Part shown: positions 14,874 through 23,919 of the stretch, piece after piece
Layout of the letters: the number at the start of each line of letters is the position of its first letter
How positions within the stretch are numbered: position 1 is the stretch's first letter
NCBI GenBank assembly: GCA_035498015.1
Contig: DATKAO010000132.1
Coordinates: 1 to 35,832 of the forward strand
From: Myxococcota bacterium
Lineage (GTDB): Bacteria > Myxococcota_A > UBA9160 > SZUA-336
Length of the DNA stretch: 35,832 bases
Direction of reading: 5' to 3'
Made by a program: the position numbers and the translations under genes
Notes under the pieces: model-generated
Databases searched by the model: none
What the model was told of the DNA's origin: nothing
What the model saw: the letters and a program-made list of their open reading frames with translations, nothing else

Positions 14874-17153
14874 TCACTCCGCCCGCAGCGCGGTGGCGAG
14901 CTCGCGGCTCGCATCGCGCAGCGGGCGCGCGCCGGCTTCGAGCACCACGCGCTTCAGAACGCCGCTGAACTCGAACGGCGGCACGTAGTCGTCGCACACC
15001 GGAAAGCCGCGGTCGCGCCCGACCATGAGCGCGGCGCCGCCGATCTGCCAGCGCACGGGCGGGGGAAAGGCGACCTCGGCCTCGGCCAGCACCCGCTCGC
15101 CGTGCGCGAGCGAGAGCTTGCCGCCGCCTTCGCGCCGCGTGAGCTCGAAGCGCAGGCGGTGTGCGCCGGACCCCAGTGACTCGCCGGGGTCCAGGCGCAC
15201 GAGATCGCCGCACACGTTCACCGCCACCACCGGGCGGCCGTGCAGCAGGTAGAGCGCCCAGCCGTTGGTCCAGTCACCCATCGCGGCGAGCATGCCGTGG
15301 GCGGTCGCGCGCCCGATCTCGAGCTCGGCGGTGACCGAGAAGCCGCCCAGCAGCGGCGGCAGGGCGTCCTCGGAAGTCGCTTCGGGCCCGGGCAGGAGCT
15401 CGACGCGCGGCCGGAAGCCGAACTGCGGCCGCACGATCGCGACCGCGCGCTGCAGAAAGCCGTCGGCCAGCGGCAGCACCTGGTTGCGGCCCGCCTCGGC
15501 CCACCAGAGCGACACGAGCTGCTCGAGCCGCGCCGGCTCCTCGCCCGCGAGGTCCTGTGACTCCGAGAAGTCGTCCTCGAGCCGGTACAGCGCCCAGCGG
15601 TCGCGGTCGAAGTCGTGACTGCCGGGCACGAGCTCGCGCTCGGCCTGGATCTGGCTGCCGACGTGGTCGGTGGTCGCCTTCCAGCCGGCGTGGTAGATCG
15701 CGCGGCTGCCGAGCATCTCGAAATACTGAGTGTCTCTGGGCGAGGCTGCCTCGGCCGAATCGAAGGCGGCGAGCAGGCTGGCGCCGTCGAGCGGGCGCTG
15801 TGGCACGCCATCCACCGCCGCCGGGCGGGGAACGCCGACCGCGTCGAGCACCGTCGGCAGGAGGTCGATCGCGTGACAGAACTGGCCGCGCACCGCCCCG
15901 CCCTGCGCGATCCGCCTGGGCCAGTGCGCGATCAGCGGCGTGCGCACGCCGCCCAGCCACGTGTAGCGCTTCCACAGCCGGAAGGGCGCGTTGCCGGCCC
16001 AGGCCCAGCCCCACGGGTAGTGGTTGTAGGCGCGGAAGCCGCCGATCTGGTCGAGCCGAGCCGCCGCCCGGCTCACCTCGTCGTCGCGGTTCATGAGGAA
16101 GCTGTGCTCGTTGAACAGGCCCGTGGGTCCGCCTTCGGCGCTCGCGCCGTTGTCGGAGATCAAGAGCACCAGCGTCTCGTCGAGGATGCCCCCTGACTCG
16201 AGGAACGCCACGAGCCGGCCGATCTCGGCGTCGGCGTGCGACAGGAAGCCCGCGAACGCCTCCATCAGCCGGCCCGCCACGGCGCGCTCGTCGGACGAGA
16301 GCTCCTTCCACGCCGGGACCCAGGACGGGCGCTCGGGCAGCGTGGTGCCCGCGGGCACGACACCCAATTCGAGCTGGCGCGAGAAAGCGCGCGCCCGCCA
16401 CTCCTCCCAGCCGGCCTCGAAGCGGCCGCGGTAGCGCGCGATCCAATCGGCCGGCGCGTGGTGCGGCGCGTGCACCGCCCCGGGCGCGAGATAAAGGAAG
16501 AACGGCTTCTGCGGCGCGGCGTGGCGCAGGTCGCGAATGTTCTGGATCGCGCGGTCGACCAGGTCCTCGGTCAGATGGTAGCCCTGCTCCGGAGCGCGCG
16601 GCGGAGTCACGAAGTCGTTGCCGTGCACCAGCTCGGGGGTCCACTGGTTGGTGTCGCCGCCGAGGAACCCGTAGTAGCGCTCGAACCCCTGGGCGAGCGG
16701 CCAGCGCGCGAACGGGCCGGCGGCCGTCTGCTCCCAGCGCGGCGCGAGGTGCCACTTGCCGACCGCGAACGTGGCGTAGCCCGCGTCGCGCAGCACGCGC
16801 GCGAGCGTCGCGGCCGAGGGAGGGATGCGGCAGTCGTAGCCCGGGAAGCCCATGGGAATGTCGGTCAGGAAGCCCATGCCGACCGCGTGGTGGTTGCAGC
16901 CGGTGAGCAGCGCCGCCCGCGTGGGCGAGCACAGTGCCGTGACGTGGAAGCGGTTGAAGCGCAGGCCGCCCGCGGCGAGTGAGTCGATGGCCGGGGTGGC
17001 GATGTCGCCGCCGAAGCAGCCGAGCTGCGCGAAGCCGAGGTCGTCGAGCACGATCAGCACCACGTTGGGCGCGCCCTGCGGCGCGCGCGGGTCGCGCGGC
17101 TGCACGGCCTGCGACTCCTGGACGGTCCGGCCGATGCGCGCCCGTTCGCTCAC
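14874..17153 (-). CDS. arylsulfatase-type sulfatase
   Basis: This 759-residue sulfatase hydrolyses a sulfate ester. The signature CSPTR (75-79) holds C75, which is converted to formylglycine. D37 and D38 (LDDLG) and the later SDNG pair bind calcium. KWHL and the HAPHH segment supply lysine and histidines of the active site. The length fits large arylsulfatases with a C-terminal beta-sandwich (region ending SGVLKRVVLEAG). No signal peptide is seen before APNVVLIVLDDLG, so it should act in the cytoplasm on an imported substrate. The start is GTG at 17153, sharing bases with the ligase stop (GTGA). The operon context implies that sulfate is removed from a catabolic substrate or intermediate; the maturation enzyme is not in the window. 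Confidence 0.92.
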   Translation of the reverse strand: MSERARIGRTVQESQAVQPRDPRAPQGAPNVVLIVLDDLGFAQLGCFGGDIATPAIDSLAAGGLRFNRFHVTALCSPTRAALLTGCNHHAVGMGFLTDIPMGFPGYDCRIPPSAATLARVLRDAGYATFAVGKWHLAPRWEQTAAGPFARWPLAQGFERYYGFLGGDTNQWTPELVHGNDFVTPPRAPEQGYHLTEDLVDRAIQNIRDLRHAAPQKPFFLYLAPGAVHAPHHAPADWIARYRGRFEAGWEEWRARAFSRQLELGVVPAGTTLPERPSWVPAWKELSSDERAVAGRLMEAFAGFLSHADAEIGRLVAFLESGGILDETLVLLISDNGASAEGGPTGLFNEHSFLMNRDDEVSRAAARLDQIGGFRAYNHYPWGWAWAGNAPFRLWKRYTWLGGVRTPLIAHWPRRIAQGGAVRGQFCHAIDLLPTVLDAVGVPRPAAVDGVPQRPLDGASLLAAFDSAEAASPRDTQYFEMLGSRAIYHAGWKATTDHVGSQIQAERELVPGSHDFDRDRWALYRLEDDFSESQDLAGEEPARLEQLVSLWWAEAGRNQVLPLADGFLQRAVAIVRPQFGFRPRVELLPGPEATSEDALPPLLGGFSVTAELEIGRATAHGMLAAMGDWTNGWALYLLHGRPVVAVNVCGDLVRLDPGESLGSGAHRLRFELTRREGGGKLSLAHGERVLAEAEVAFPPPVRWQIGGAALMVGRDRGFPVCDDYVPPFEFSGVLKRVVLEAGARPLRDASRELATALRAE

Positions 17154-18670
17154 GGCTGCGCCTCGAACAGCGGCTCGAGCTCGCGCTTCACCACCTTGCC
17201 CATGGCGTTGCGCGGCAGGGTCGCCACGAACGCGAACTGCTCCGGCACCTTGTATCTCGCGAGTCTCTCGCGCCCGAAAGCGGCGAGCTGCGCCGCGTCG
17301 GCGGCGGCGCCGGGCGCGAGCTGCACGGCCGCGACCACGCGTTGACCCAGCCGCGGGTCCGGCCGGCCCAGCACGGCACAGCTCGCCACCGCCGGGTGCT
17401 CGCACAGCACGCGCTCGACCTCGGCCGGGTACACGTTGGCGCCGCCGCGCAGGATCAGCTCGTTGCGCCGGCCGCGGATGTACAGGTCGCCGTGCTCGTC
17501 CACGAAGCCGAGGTCACCCGAGTGATACACGCCGCCGCGCAGCGCCTGCGCCGTCTCATCGGGCCGGTTCCAGTAGCCGAGCATCGGCGTGTAGACGCCG
17601 GCCCAGGCGCCGCTGCTCGCGGGCGCAACGCAGATCTCGCCCACCTGGCCCGGCTCGACCGGCCGGTCCTTCTCGTCGAGGATGCGGATCTCGACCTGGG
17701 GCACGGGCTTGCCGCACAGGCCGGGCCGCGGCGCCGCGCGGCCGTCGGAGCGAGTCACCGCGGTGGGCGCCTCGGTCATGCCATAGCCGATCGTGACCTC
17801 GTGCCCGAAGCGCTCGCGGTAGAGCGCGCGGAACTCCTCGGGACACTCGGCGCCGCCCACCTCGGGCCGGCGCAGCGAGGCGAGGTCCTCGCGAGTCACG
17901 TCCGGGTGGGTCAAGAGGTCGTACAGAACGGTCGGCACGGCGGCGAAGTGTCCCACGCGCTCGCGGCGCACCCAGTCGGCCACGCCGGGCGCGTCGATGC
18001 GGTCCATGCACACCAGCGCCGATCCGTCCTGGAACGCCACCAGCGGCCCGAGCACCATCAGGTTCAAGATGGTGAGCGGCAGGAGCACGCCCTGGCGCAG
18101 CTCCGGCCCGTAGCTGCCCGCGGCCGCCGCCACGGCGCCGGGCAGCAGCAGATTGTGGTGACTGTGCACGGCGCCCTTGGGGAAGCCGGTGGTGCCGCTG
18201 GTGTAGGCGATCGCGGCCGGGTCGTGCGGTGCCACGCCGGCGCTGGGACGGGACTCGTCGCCCTGGAGCGCGAAGCCGCCGGGAGTCACTTCGACGGCGT
18301 GCGCCAGCTCCGGCAGGCTCGCGCGCTGGGGCGCGAGTGACTCGAGCACGTCTTGCGGCGCCAGGAACACGCGCGCGCCGGAGTCGCGCAGGCAGAAGGC
18401 CTTCTCGGGCGGCGCGAGCGGACGCGAGATCCCGACCCAGAGCGCGCCCAGACGCGCCGTGCCCAGGAACGCGATCACGATGTCGACGTCGTTCGGGAGA
18501 CACGCGGCCACCCGGTCGCCGCGCCGCACGCCGAGCGCCGCCAGCGCGTTCGCCGCGCGGTTGGCGGCACGGTCGAGCTCGCCGTAGCTGAATCGCCCGC
18601 TGCGACCGACCAGCGCAAGCCGCTCGGGCGCGCGCGCGGCCGGGCGGTCGAGCACCTCGCCGACGGTCAC
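17150..18670 (-). CDS. acyl-CoA synthetase / AMP-dependent ligase
   Basis: This 506-residue ANL-superfamily enzyme activates a carboxylic acid through an acyl-adenylate to its CoA thioester. Motifs in order: YTSGTTGFPKG for ATP, GYGMTEAP for the adenine and acyl pocket, YHSGDLGF with the ribose-binding aspartate, GRRNELILRGGANVYPAEVE at the hinge, and NAMGKVVKREL with the catalytic lysine near the C-terminus. The start is GTG (VTVGEVL), overlapping the SDR stop in a GTGA junction. It probably sends an acid made by the oxidative enzymes of the operon into CoA-dependent degradation. Chain length or ring specificity cannot be read by eye. Confidence 0.93.
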   Translation of the reverse strand: MTVGEVLDRPAARAPERLALVGRSGRFSYGELDRAANRAANALAALGVRRGDRVAACLPNDVDIVIAFLGTARLGALWVGISRPLAPPEKAFCLRDSGARVFLAPQDVLESLAPQRASLPELAHAVEVTPGGFALQGDESRPSAGVAPHDPAAIAYTSGTTGFPKGAVHSHHNLLLPGAVAAAAGSYGPELRQGVLLPLTILNLMVLGPLVAFQDGSALVCMDRIDAPGVADWVRRERVGHFAAVPTVLYDLLTHPDVTREDLASLRRPEVGGAECPEEFRALYRERFGHEVTIGYGMTEAPTAVTRSDGRAAPRPGLCGKPVPQVEIRILDEKDRPVEPGQVGEICVAPASSGAWAGVYTPMLGYWNRPDETAQALRGGVYHSGDLGFVDEHGDLYIRGRRNELILRGGANVYPAEVERVLCEHPAVASCAVLGRPDPRLGQRVVAAVQLAPGAAADAAQLAAFGRERLARYKVPEQFAFVATLPRNAMGKVVKRELEPLFEAQP

Positions 18671-19440
18671 GGCCGCATGTACCAGCCGCCCGAGACGTTC
18701 AGCGCCTCGCCGGTGATGAACCCGGAGCGGCGGTCCGACGCCAGGAACATCACCGCCTCGACCACGTCCTCGGAACGCCCGTAGCGGCGCATCGGCGTGG
18801 CGTCGATCAGCGGCCGGAAATCGGCGTCGAACTTCTCCACGAAGCGCGACCAGATCAGTCCCGGCGCGATCGCGTTGCAGCGGATGCCGTGCGGGCCGAC
18901 CTCGTGCGCGATGTTGCGAGTCAGCGCGAACAGCGCCGCCTTCGCGGCCGCGTATGCGGGCTCGCCGTCTTTCTCGTTGGGATTGCCGATCCAGCCGGCG
19001 ACCGACGAGATGTTCACGATGTTGCCGCGGCGGCGCGCGACCATGCCCGGCAGCACGTGGCGCGCCAGGAAGAAGTTCGCGGTGAGTGACACGTCGAGCG
19101 TGCGGTCCCAGTCCATCATGTCGTAGCCGACGATCTTGCCGAGCTTGTTCTCGGCCGCGTTGCAGACCAGGATGTCGACGCCGCCCAAGGCCTTCTCGAT
19201 CTCGGCCAGCATCGCGTCCACCTTGGGCCGGTCGGCGATGTCGAGCTGGAAGGCGAGCACGCGCGCGCCGGTCTCCTTGTGGATCCGCTCCGCCATCTCG
19301 CGGTTGCGGCGCTCGTGCATGTCGCAGATCGCGACCGCCGCGCCCTCCTGCGCGAAGCGCAGCGCCGTCGGCCCGCCGATGCACGAGCCGCCCCCACCCG
19401 TCACGAGCACGACCCGGCCCTCGAACTCGCGCTCGCTCAC
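18667..19440 (-). CDS. short-chain dehydrogenase/reductase
   Basis: This 257-residue SDR is an NAD(P)-dependent alcohol or ketone oxidoreductase. The cofactor loop is TGGGGSCIGG (14-23), a variant of the usual TGxxxGxG. CNAAENKLG follows, then the catalytic serine in NISSVAG and tyrosine and lysine in YAAAK. CNAIAPGLIWSRF and NVSGGWYMRP at the end are typical of the classical family. The start is GTG at 19440, which overlaps the amidohydrolase stop. In context it may oxidise a hydroxyl group of a ring or side chain before the CoA ligase step. Confidence 0.9.
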   Translation of the reverse strand: MSEREFEGRVVLVTGGGGSCIGGPTALRFAQEGAAVAICDMHERRNREMAERIHKETGARVLAFQLDIADRPKVDAMLAEIEKALGGVDILVCNAAENKLGKIVGYDMMDWDRTLDVSLTANFFLARHVLPGMVARRRGNIVNISSVAGWIGNPNEKDGEPAYAAAKAALFALTRNIAHEVGPHGIRCNAIAPGLIWSRFVEKFDADFRPLIDATPMRRYGRSEDVVEAVMFLASDRRSGFITGEALNVSGGWYMRP

Positions 19441-20633
19441 GCCTGACTCACGAGATACTGCGCGTTCTCGCGCAAGAGCTTCACCACGTCCTGGGCCGGG
19501 AACTGCTTCTGGATGCCGGCGATGAACTCCTCGGGGTGCGGCACGCACTCGGCGTGCGGGTAGTCCGAGCCGAACACCACGTGCTCCACGCCGATCAGCT
19601 CGGCCAGCGCCTTGTGGTCCTCTTCGTGGTACGGATTCACCCAGACGTGCTGCTTGAACAGCTCGCTGGCGCGCCCGTGCACGCGGCCGCCGATCCACGG
19701 GCCGTTCCGCCCCATGCCCTTCATCTTGTCCATGGCCTTCAGCAGATAGGGCACCCAGAGTGACCCGTTCTCGACCGACAGCACCTTGATGTTCGGGTAG
19801 CGGCCGAAGAAGTTGCCCATGATCAGCGCCGTGATGGTGTCCATGATCGGCCGGTCGCCGTACATGCACACCCACTGGAAGGCCGACTGATGGTGCGAGG
19901 CCGGGTTCGCCTCCTCGCCCCAGTGAGTCGACATGAGCTCGTTGTAGCCCGCCTCGCCCACGTGGTAGGCGATCGCGAGGCGCGCCTCGTTGGCGAGCGA
20001 CCACACCCGGTCGAAGATCGGATCGGCAGGGGAGTGGCGGCCCGCCGGGCCGGTGCGCACGTTGACGAGCCGCGCGCCGCGCGCGAGGAACAGCTCGAGG
20101 TCGCGCAGCGCCTGTTCGGGATCGAGCAGCGACAGCACCGGCGAGGCGAAGATCCGGCCCTTCCAGGCGTAGCCCCAGGTCTCGTCGAGCCAGCGGTTGA
20201 AGGCGCGCAGGTTCGCGTACGACAGCTCGACGTCGCTGCGCAGGAAGTGCTCGACGCACACGCCGAGCGTCGGGAACAGGAACGCCGCCTCGACGCCCTG
20301 CTCGTCCATGCGCGCGAGCCGCGCGTCGCGGTTTTGGAACGCGGGGTCCATCGGGATCTCGATCGACTCGGGCTCGACCAGGCGGTCGCTGCCGAGTGAC
20401 TTCAGGAACTCGCGCAGCGAGCCGGGCCGCACGGTCTTGTCGAAGCTCGCGAAGGTGTCGTCGAGGAAGTGGAACTCGCGCTCGCCGATCCAGATCTGCG
20501 GCCGGCCGTCGGCCGTGTCGACCACGCGCACGGCGCGGTCGCGAAAGCGCGGCTCCACGTAGCGCGTGAAGGCGTCGCGCGGCTCGTAGTAGTGGTTGTC
20601 GCCGTCCCAGATGCCGAAGCCGAGTGGAGTCAT
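19437..20633 (-). CDS. amidohydrolase family 2 protein (metal-dependent hydrolase or decarboxylase)
   Basis: This 398-residue TIM-barrel protein of the amidohydrolase_2 group, which includes aminocarboxymuconate-semialdehyde decarboxylase-like enzymes, starts with DGDNHYYEP, a modified DxH motif (D12 or H14 as ligand). Further likely ligands are the histidine in AIAYHVGEAG and the aspartate in FGSDYPHAE, the usual final metal ligand. Relatives are common next to luciferase-like monooxygenases in uncultured soil bacteria. The reaction is probably hydrolysis or non-oxidative decarboxylation of a ring-cleavage product. The ATG overlaps the stop of the upstream hydrolase (ATGA), and its stop overlaps the SDR start. 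Confidence 0.87.
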   Translation of the reverse strand: MTPLGFGIWDGDNHYYEPRDAFTRYVEPRFRDRAVRVVDTADGRPQIWIGEREFHFLDDTFASFDKTVRPGSLREFLKSLGSDRLVEPESIEIPMDPAFQNRDARLARMDEQGVEAAFLFPTLGVCVEHFLRSDVELSYANLRAFNRWLDETWGYAWKGRIFASPVLSLLDPEQALRDLELFLARGARLVNVRTGPAGRHSPADPIFDRVWSLANEARLAIAYHVGEAGYNELMSTHWGEEANPASHHQSAFQWVCMYGDRPIMDTITALIMGNFFGRYPNIKVLSVENGSLWVPYLLKAMDKMKGMGRNGPWIGGRVHGRASELFKQHVWVNPYHEEDHKALAELIGVEHVVFGSDYPHAECVPHPEEFIAGIQKQFPAQDVVKLLRENAQYLVSQA

Positions 20634-21412
20634 GCGTTCCTCCCCAGGAATTCACTGAGCGCGCGATTGAACGGCTTGGGATGAGTCACGTTGGGCGCGT
20701 GCGCCGCTCCCTCGATCACGACCAGTCCCTTGCAATTGCCCAGCGCGGACTGAAGGCCCTTGGCCGTCGCGAGGTCGAACGCCCGGTCCGCGCTGCCGTG
20801 AATCACGAGCGAGGGACACTTGATCTCGGGCAGGCGGTGCATGAACTCGTCTCGCCCCAGCACGGTGGCCCAGGGGTGCGCGGTCTCGGAGGGCGGCTTG
20901 GCCTGCCACTTCCCGAGCCAGACCGAGGCGTCGTAGCGCTTGCCGAAGAGCAGCTCCGCCATGTTGCTGCCGATCTCTCCGACGGGCCCATGCTCGATCC
21001 ACGCCTCCGCGGTCGCGCGATAGCCCGCCAGCACCTCGGGCGGGAACAGCGCCGCGGCCGTGTCGACCAGCACGAGCGCGCGCACGCGGTCCGGATGCTT
21101 CCAGGCCGCGCGCAGCGACAGGAAGCCGCCTTGAGACATGCCGACCAGCGTCGCCGACGCGATGCCGAGCTGGTCCATCAAGCCGATGCAGTCACTCGCG
21201 GAGTCGTAGTAGTCGAACGGCCCGAGACACTCGCTCATGCCGTGTCCGCGCTCGTCCCAGGTGATGCAGCGGTACGCCTCGCCGAACTCCCTGACCTGCG
21301 CCTCCCACATCGAGTGGTCGAGCAGGAACCCGTGACTGAACACGACCGCCGAGCCGCGCCCGCGCGAGTCCTCGAAGTAGAGATGGTGACCGTTGACGAC
21401 GGCGAACGGCAC
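20630..21412 (-). CDS. alpha/beta hydrolase
   Basis: This 260-residue alpha/beta hydrolase of the meta-cleavage-product / haloperoxidase-like type has the oxyanion loop SHGFLLDHSMW, ERGHGMSE, nucleophile serine in GMSQGG, aspartate in HGSADRAFD and histidine in GAAHAPN near the end, so the triad looks complete. C-C bond or ester hydrolysis of a ring-opened intermediate is likely, as for HsaD-type enzymes in steroid catabolism, but this is inference. The start is GTG at 21412: the G of the upstream TAG stop begins it (TAGTG), a one-base overlap. The next gene overlaps by ATGA. Confidence 0.88.
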   Translation of the reverse strand: MPFAVVNGHHLYFEDSRGRGSAVVFSHGFLLDHSMWEAQVREFGEAYRCITWDERGHGMSECLGPFDYYDSASDCIGLMDQLGIASATLVGMSQGGFLSLRAAWKHPDRVRALVLVDTAAALFPPEVLAGYRATAEAWIEHGPVGEIGSNMAELLFGKRYDASVWLGKWQAKPPSETAHPWATVLGRDEFMHRLPEIKCPSLVIHGSADRAFDLATAKGLQSALGNCKGLVVIEGAAHAPNVTHPKPFNRALSEFLGRNA

Positions 21413-22650
21413 TAGCGGAACTCCGGCATGATCTGGGTCGCGAACAGCTCGAGCTGGCGGTCCTGCACGTGGCGCGGCGTGGTGCCCTGGTAGAAGAAGT
21501 TCCACGACAGCCAGTCGAGGTTCCCGTTGCCGTGGCACTTCACCAGCTTCTCGAAGTGGCGCTTCACCTGGTCCACGGTGCCGCAGATCTGGTAGCCCTT
21601 CTCGATCATGCGCTGCGTCGCGGCCTCGTTGCTCTTGAACAGGAGCGGCCGGCAGTTCGGATCGTCCTCCGGGTTGCGGAACAGCTCGAGAAAGCCGAAG
21701 CGGCCGAAATACTCCTGGTAGTCGTGACCGGTGGTCTGCGCGGCGAGCTCGAAGGCCTCGTCGTAGCTGTCTCCGATCGTGATCGCGCGCACCGCGCCGC
21801 AGTTCTCGCCCAGCGCGAACTCGCGGCCGTTCTCGGCCGACACCCGCTGGTACTCGCGGCACATCGTCAGGAACTTCTCCGGGTCCGACTCCCAGATCCA
21901 CGGCAGCCAGCCGTTCTTCGCGCAGTTCAGGAGCGACGGCATGCCGCCAGTCACCGGCACCCAGATCGGCGGGTGCGGCTCCTGGAACGGGCGCGGACAC
22001 ACGCCGATCTTGCGGATCACGTCCTGGGCGTCGATCTCGCCCGGCGCGCCGAACTGTCTGGTGTAGCCGGGCGCGCCCCAGCCCTCGATGCCCGTGTCGT
22101 GCGGATAGGGCACCTGGAAGTACTTGCCCTTGTGCTCGAACGAGTCATTCGTCCAGGCCTTCATCAGGACCTCGATGTTCTCGTCGTAGCGCTCGCGGTT
22201 CTGGCGGTCGACCTCGTCGCCCATGCCGGTGGCGATGGGCGCGCCCTGCCCCAGCACCTGCATCCAGCGCTTCTGGTAGCCGCGCGCGAACGCCACCGCG
22301 ACGCGGCCCTTTGTGAGCTGGTCGAGGATCGCCAGGTCCTCCGCGACCCGGATCGGGTTCGCGACCGTCATCACGATCGACATGGGCGCGAACTTGATGC
22401 GCTTGGTGCGCGCGGCGAAGTCCGCGAACAGCAGGATCGGATTCACCGACAGCTCGTTGCCCTCGGTGTGGAAGTGGTGCTCGGTGGTCGAGAACGCGTC
22501 GATGCCGAGCTGGTCGGCGGTGATCGCCAGGTGGCGCAGCTCCTCGAGCATCATCTGGTAGCGTTCGGTCGAGCGGCCGATCGGCCGCAGTCTCTCGCGC
22601 TCCTCCAGCGTGGCGGGAACCGCGGGCATGGCGAACAAGTCGATCTTCAT
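21412..22650 (-). CDS. luciferase-like flavin-dependent monooxygenase
   Basis: This 412-residue bacterial luciferase-like (LLM) TIM-barrel protein uses reduced FMN or F420. The sequence has DAFSTTEHHFHTEG near residue 55, SVNPILLFADFAARTKRIKFAPMSIV, RVAEDLAILDQLTKGRVAVAFARG, and HPPIWVPVTGG, all typical blocks of the family. It is longer than the F420-type protein at 32284 and belongs to a different branch. It may hydroxylate a ring or insert oxygen next to a ketone; the flavin reductase is not in the window. It overlaps the upstream hydrolase stop by ATGA and is followed by a TAGTG junction. Confidence 0.87.
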   Translation of the reverse strand: MKIDLFAMPAVPATLEERERLRPIGRSTERYQMMLEELRHLAITADQLGIDAFSTTEHHFHTEGNELSVNPILLFADFAARTKRIKFAPMSIVMTVANPIRVAEDLAILDQLTKGRVAVAFARGYQKRWMQVLGQGAPIATGMGDEVDRQNRERYDENIEVLMKAWTNDSFEHKGKYFQVPYPHDTGIEGWGAPGYTRQFGAPGEIDAQDVIRKIGVCPRPFQEPHPPIWVPVTGGMPSLLNCAKNGWLPWIWESDPEKFLTMCREYQRVSAENGREFALGENCGAVRAITIGDSYDEAFELAAQTTGHDYQEYFGRFGFLELFRNPEDDPNCRPLLFKSNEAATQRMIEKGYQICGTVDQVKRHFEKLVKCHGNGNLDWLSWNFFYQGTTPRHVQDRQLELFATQIMPEFR

Positions 22651-23918
22651 GCAAAGCGCTCCTTGATCCAGGGGACGATGCGGTCCAGCGCGGCGTTCTG
22701 GCCGCTGCGGTCGCGCATGCCGGACGGGCCGTAGCCCAGGTGATCTCCCGCGACCCGGAAGATCTGCTTGTCGCGCGCCGGCGAGCGCTCGAAGATAGCA
22801 TCGGTGTGATTCGAGAACACGGCGTTGTCGCCGAGATAGGCCACGACCAGGGTCGGCAGCGAGAGCTTGGGCAGACACTCGAGCGTGGCGGCGCGCGACG
22901 AGTGACCCGACCAGGTCGACAGCCAGGCGCGCGGCGTCTGGTACTTGCCGAACCCGCTCTCCAGGTAGTTGAACACGTCGGGGCGCGGCGAGAAGAACGA
23001 GCCGATCGCGCGCTCCGAGGGGAACAGCCCGAGGTCGGTGTACGCCGGGTTGGCCTCGGTGCGGTGGATCGCCATGTAGCGGCCCGCGAAGGCGCGCCGC
23101 TCGATGCGCTGGCGCTCGGCCAGCGGCAGTGACTCGGCCTCGGGCGTGCCGAGCTTGCGCAGCCAGTGATTCCATTCCTCGACGTAGCCGCGCGCCACGG
23201 CGTCGATGCGCGCCACGCGCGCCGACTGCGCCTGGCGGTAGCGCGCCAGGAACTCGCCCGAGTACTTGGAGTGTGCGGGCAGCGGGCGGAAGCCGTTCTC
23301 TTCGTCGTACATGTCGAGCGAGGGGTCGCGCGACAAAGGATCGCTCTCGTCGACCAGCGACGGATCGATGATCTCGAGCATGAGCTTGCCCTGCCCCAGG
23401 TGGGTGGCGAGCTGCACCAGCCCGTCGGCCTGCGGCATTTCGAGCTTGTTCAGGTCGCACGGGTCGCCCGCGGCGGTGTCTTCCAGGCGGCCGGGCGGCG
23501 CGGTCGCGGCCTGTGACTGGTAGAAGCTGAACAGCGCGCCGCCGCCGCTGTTGCCCACGAGCACGATCTTCGCGAAGCCGCGCTCGCGCAGGCGCGCGAT
23601 CGAGGCGGCCACGTCGAGGATGAGCCGCTCGTGGATCAGGTTGACGTCGTTGTTGATGAAGCGCCCGGCCTGGCCGAACGTCGCGATGCCCGCCTCGAGC
23701 AGCCGCGGCATCGCGTAGTGACGCTGCATGTCGCCGCGCGGGTGCATGAACATCGCCACGCAGCGCTCGCCGCCCTTCGCGAACAGCGTGCCGTGTGACT
23801 CGCCGCCGTCTTGCGCCAGGATCGGCATGGGCTCGATGCGCACGCCGTCGGGCAGCCGCTCGAACGACCAGAGACTCGGGCCGGCGGCGGGATATCTCGC
23901 GAGCTGCGGGAACGCCAT
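22647..23918 (-). CDS. alpha/beta hydrolase, large form
   Basis: This alpha/beta-hydrolase-fold protein has 423 residues from the chosen start. The nucleophile is the serine in VGNSGGG; PRGDMQRHY and FINNDVNLIHERL precede it in place of the usual HG loop, and VAGDHLGYGPSG near the end supplies the histidine. A long middle insertion (roughly residues 150-310) is charged and helical and may form a large lid. The substrate is unknown; a bulky ester or amide fits the lid. ATG 23918 comes one base after the upstream stop (TGACATG). An in-frame ATG at 23930 (MRPDM), overlapping by 11 bases, is also possible, and neither has a convincing Shine-Dalgarno sequence. Confidence 0.78.
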   Translation of the reverse strand: MAFPQLARYPAAGPSLWSFERLPDGVRIEPMPILAQDGGESHGTLFAKGGERCVAMFMHPRGDMQRHYAMPRLLEAGIATFGQAGRFINNDVNLIHERLILDVAASIARLRERGFAKIVLVGNSGGGALFSFYQSQAATAPPGRLEDTAAGDPCDLNKLEMPQADGLVQLATHLGQGKLMLEIIDPSLVDESDPLSRDPSLDMYDEENGFRPLPAHSKYSGEFLARYRQAQSARVARIDAVARGYVEEWNHWLRKLGTPEAESLPLAERQRIERRAFAGRYMAIHRTEANPAYTDLGLFPSERAIGSFFSPRPDVFNYLESGFGKYQTPRAWLSTWSGHSSRAATLECLPKLSLPTLVVAYLGDNAVFSNHTDAIFERSPARDKQIFRVAGDHLGYGPSGMRDRSGQNAALDRIVPWIKERFA

Positions 23919-23919
23919 G

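Noticed and set aside
17154-17405. Upstream extension of the sulfatase frame with in-frame ATG
   Set aside because: Lies inside the acyl-CoA ligase gene, is arginine-rich nonsense, and the GTGA junction gives a natural start at 17153.
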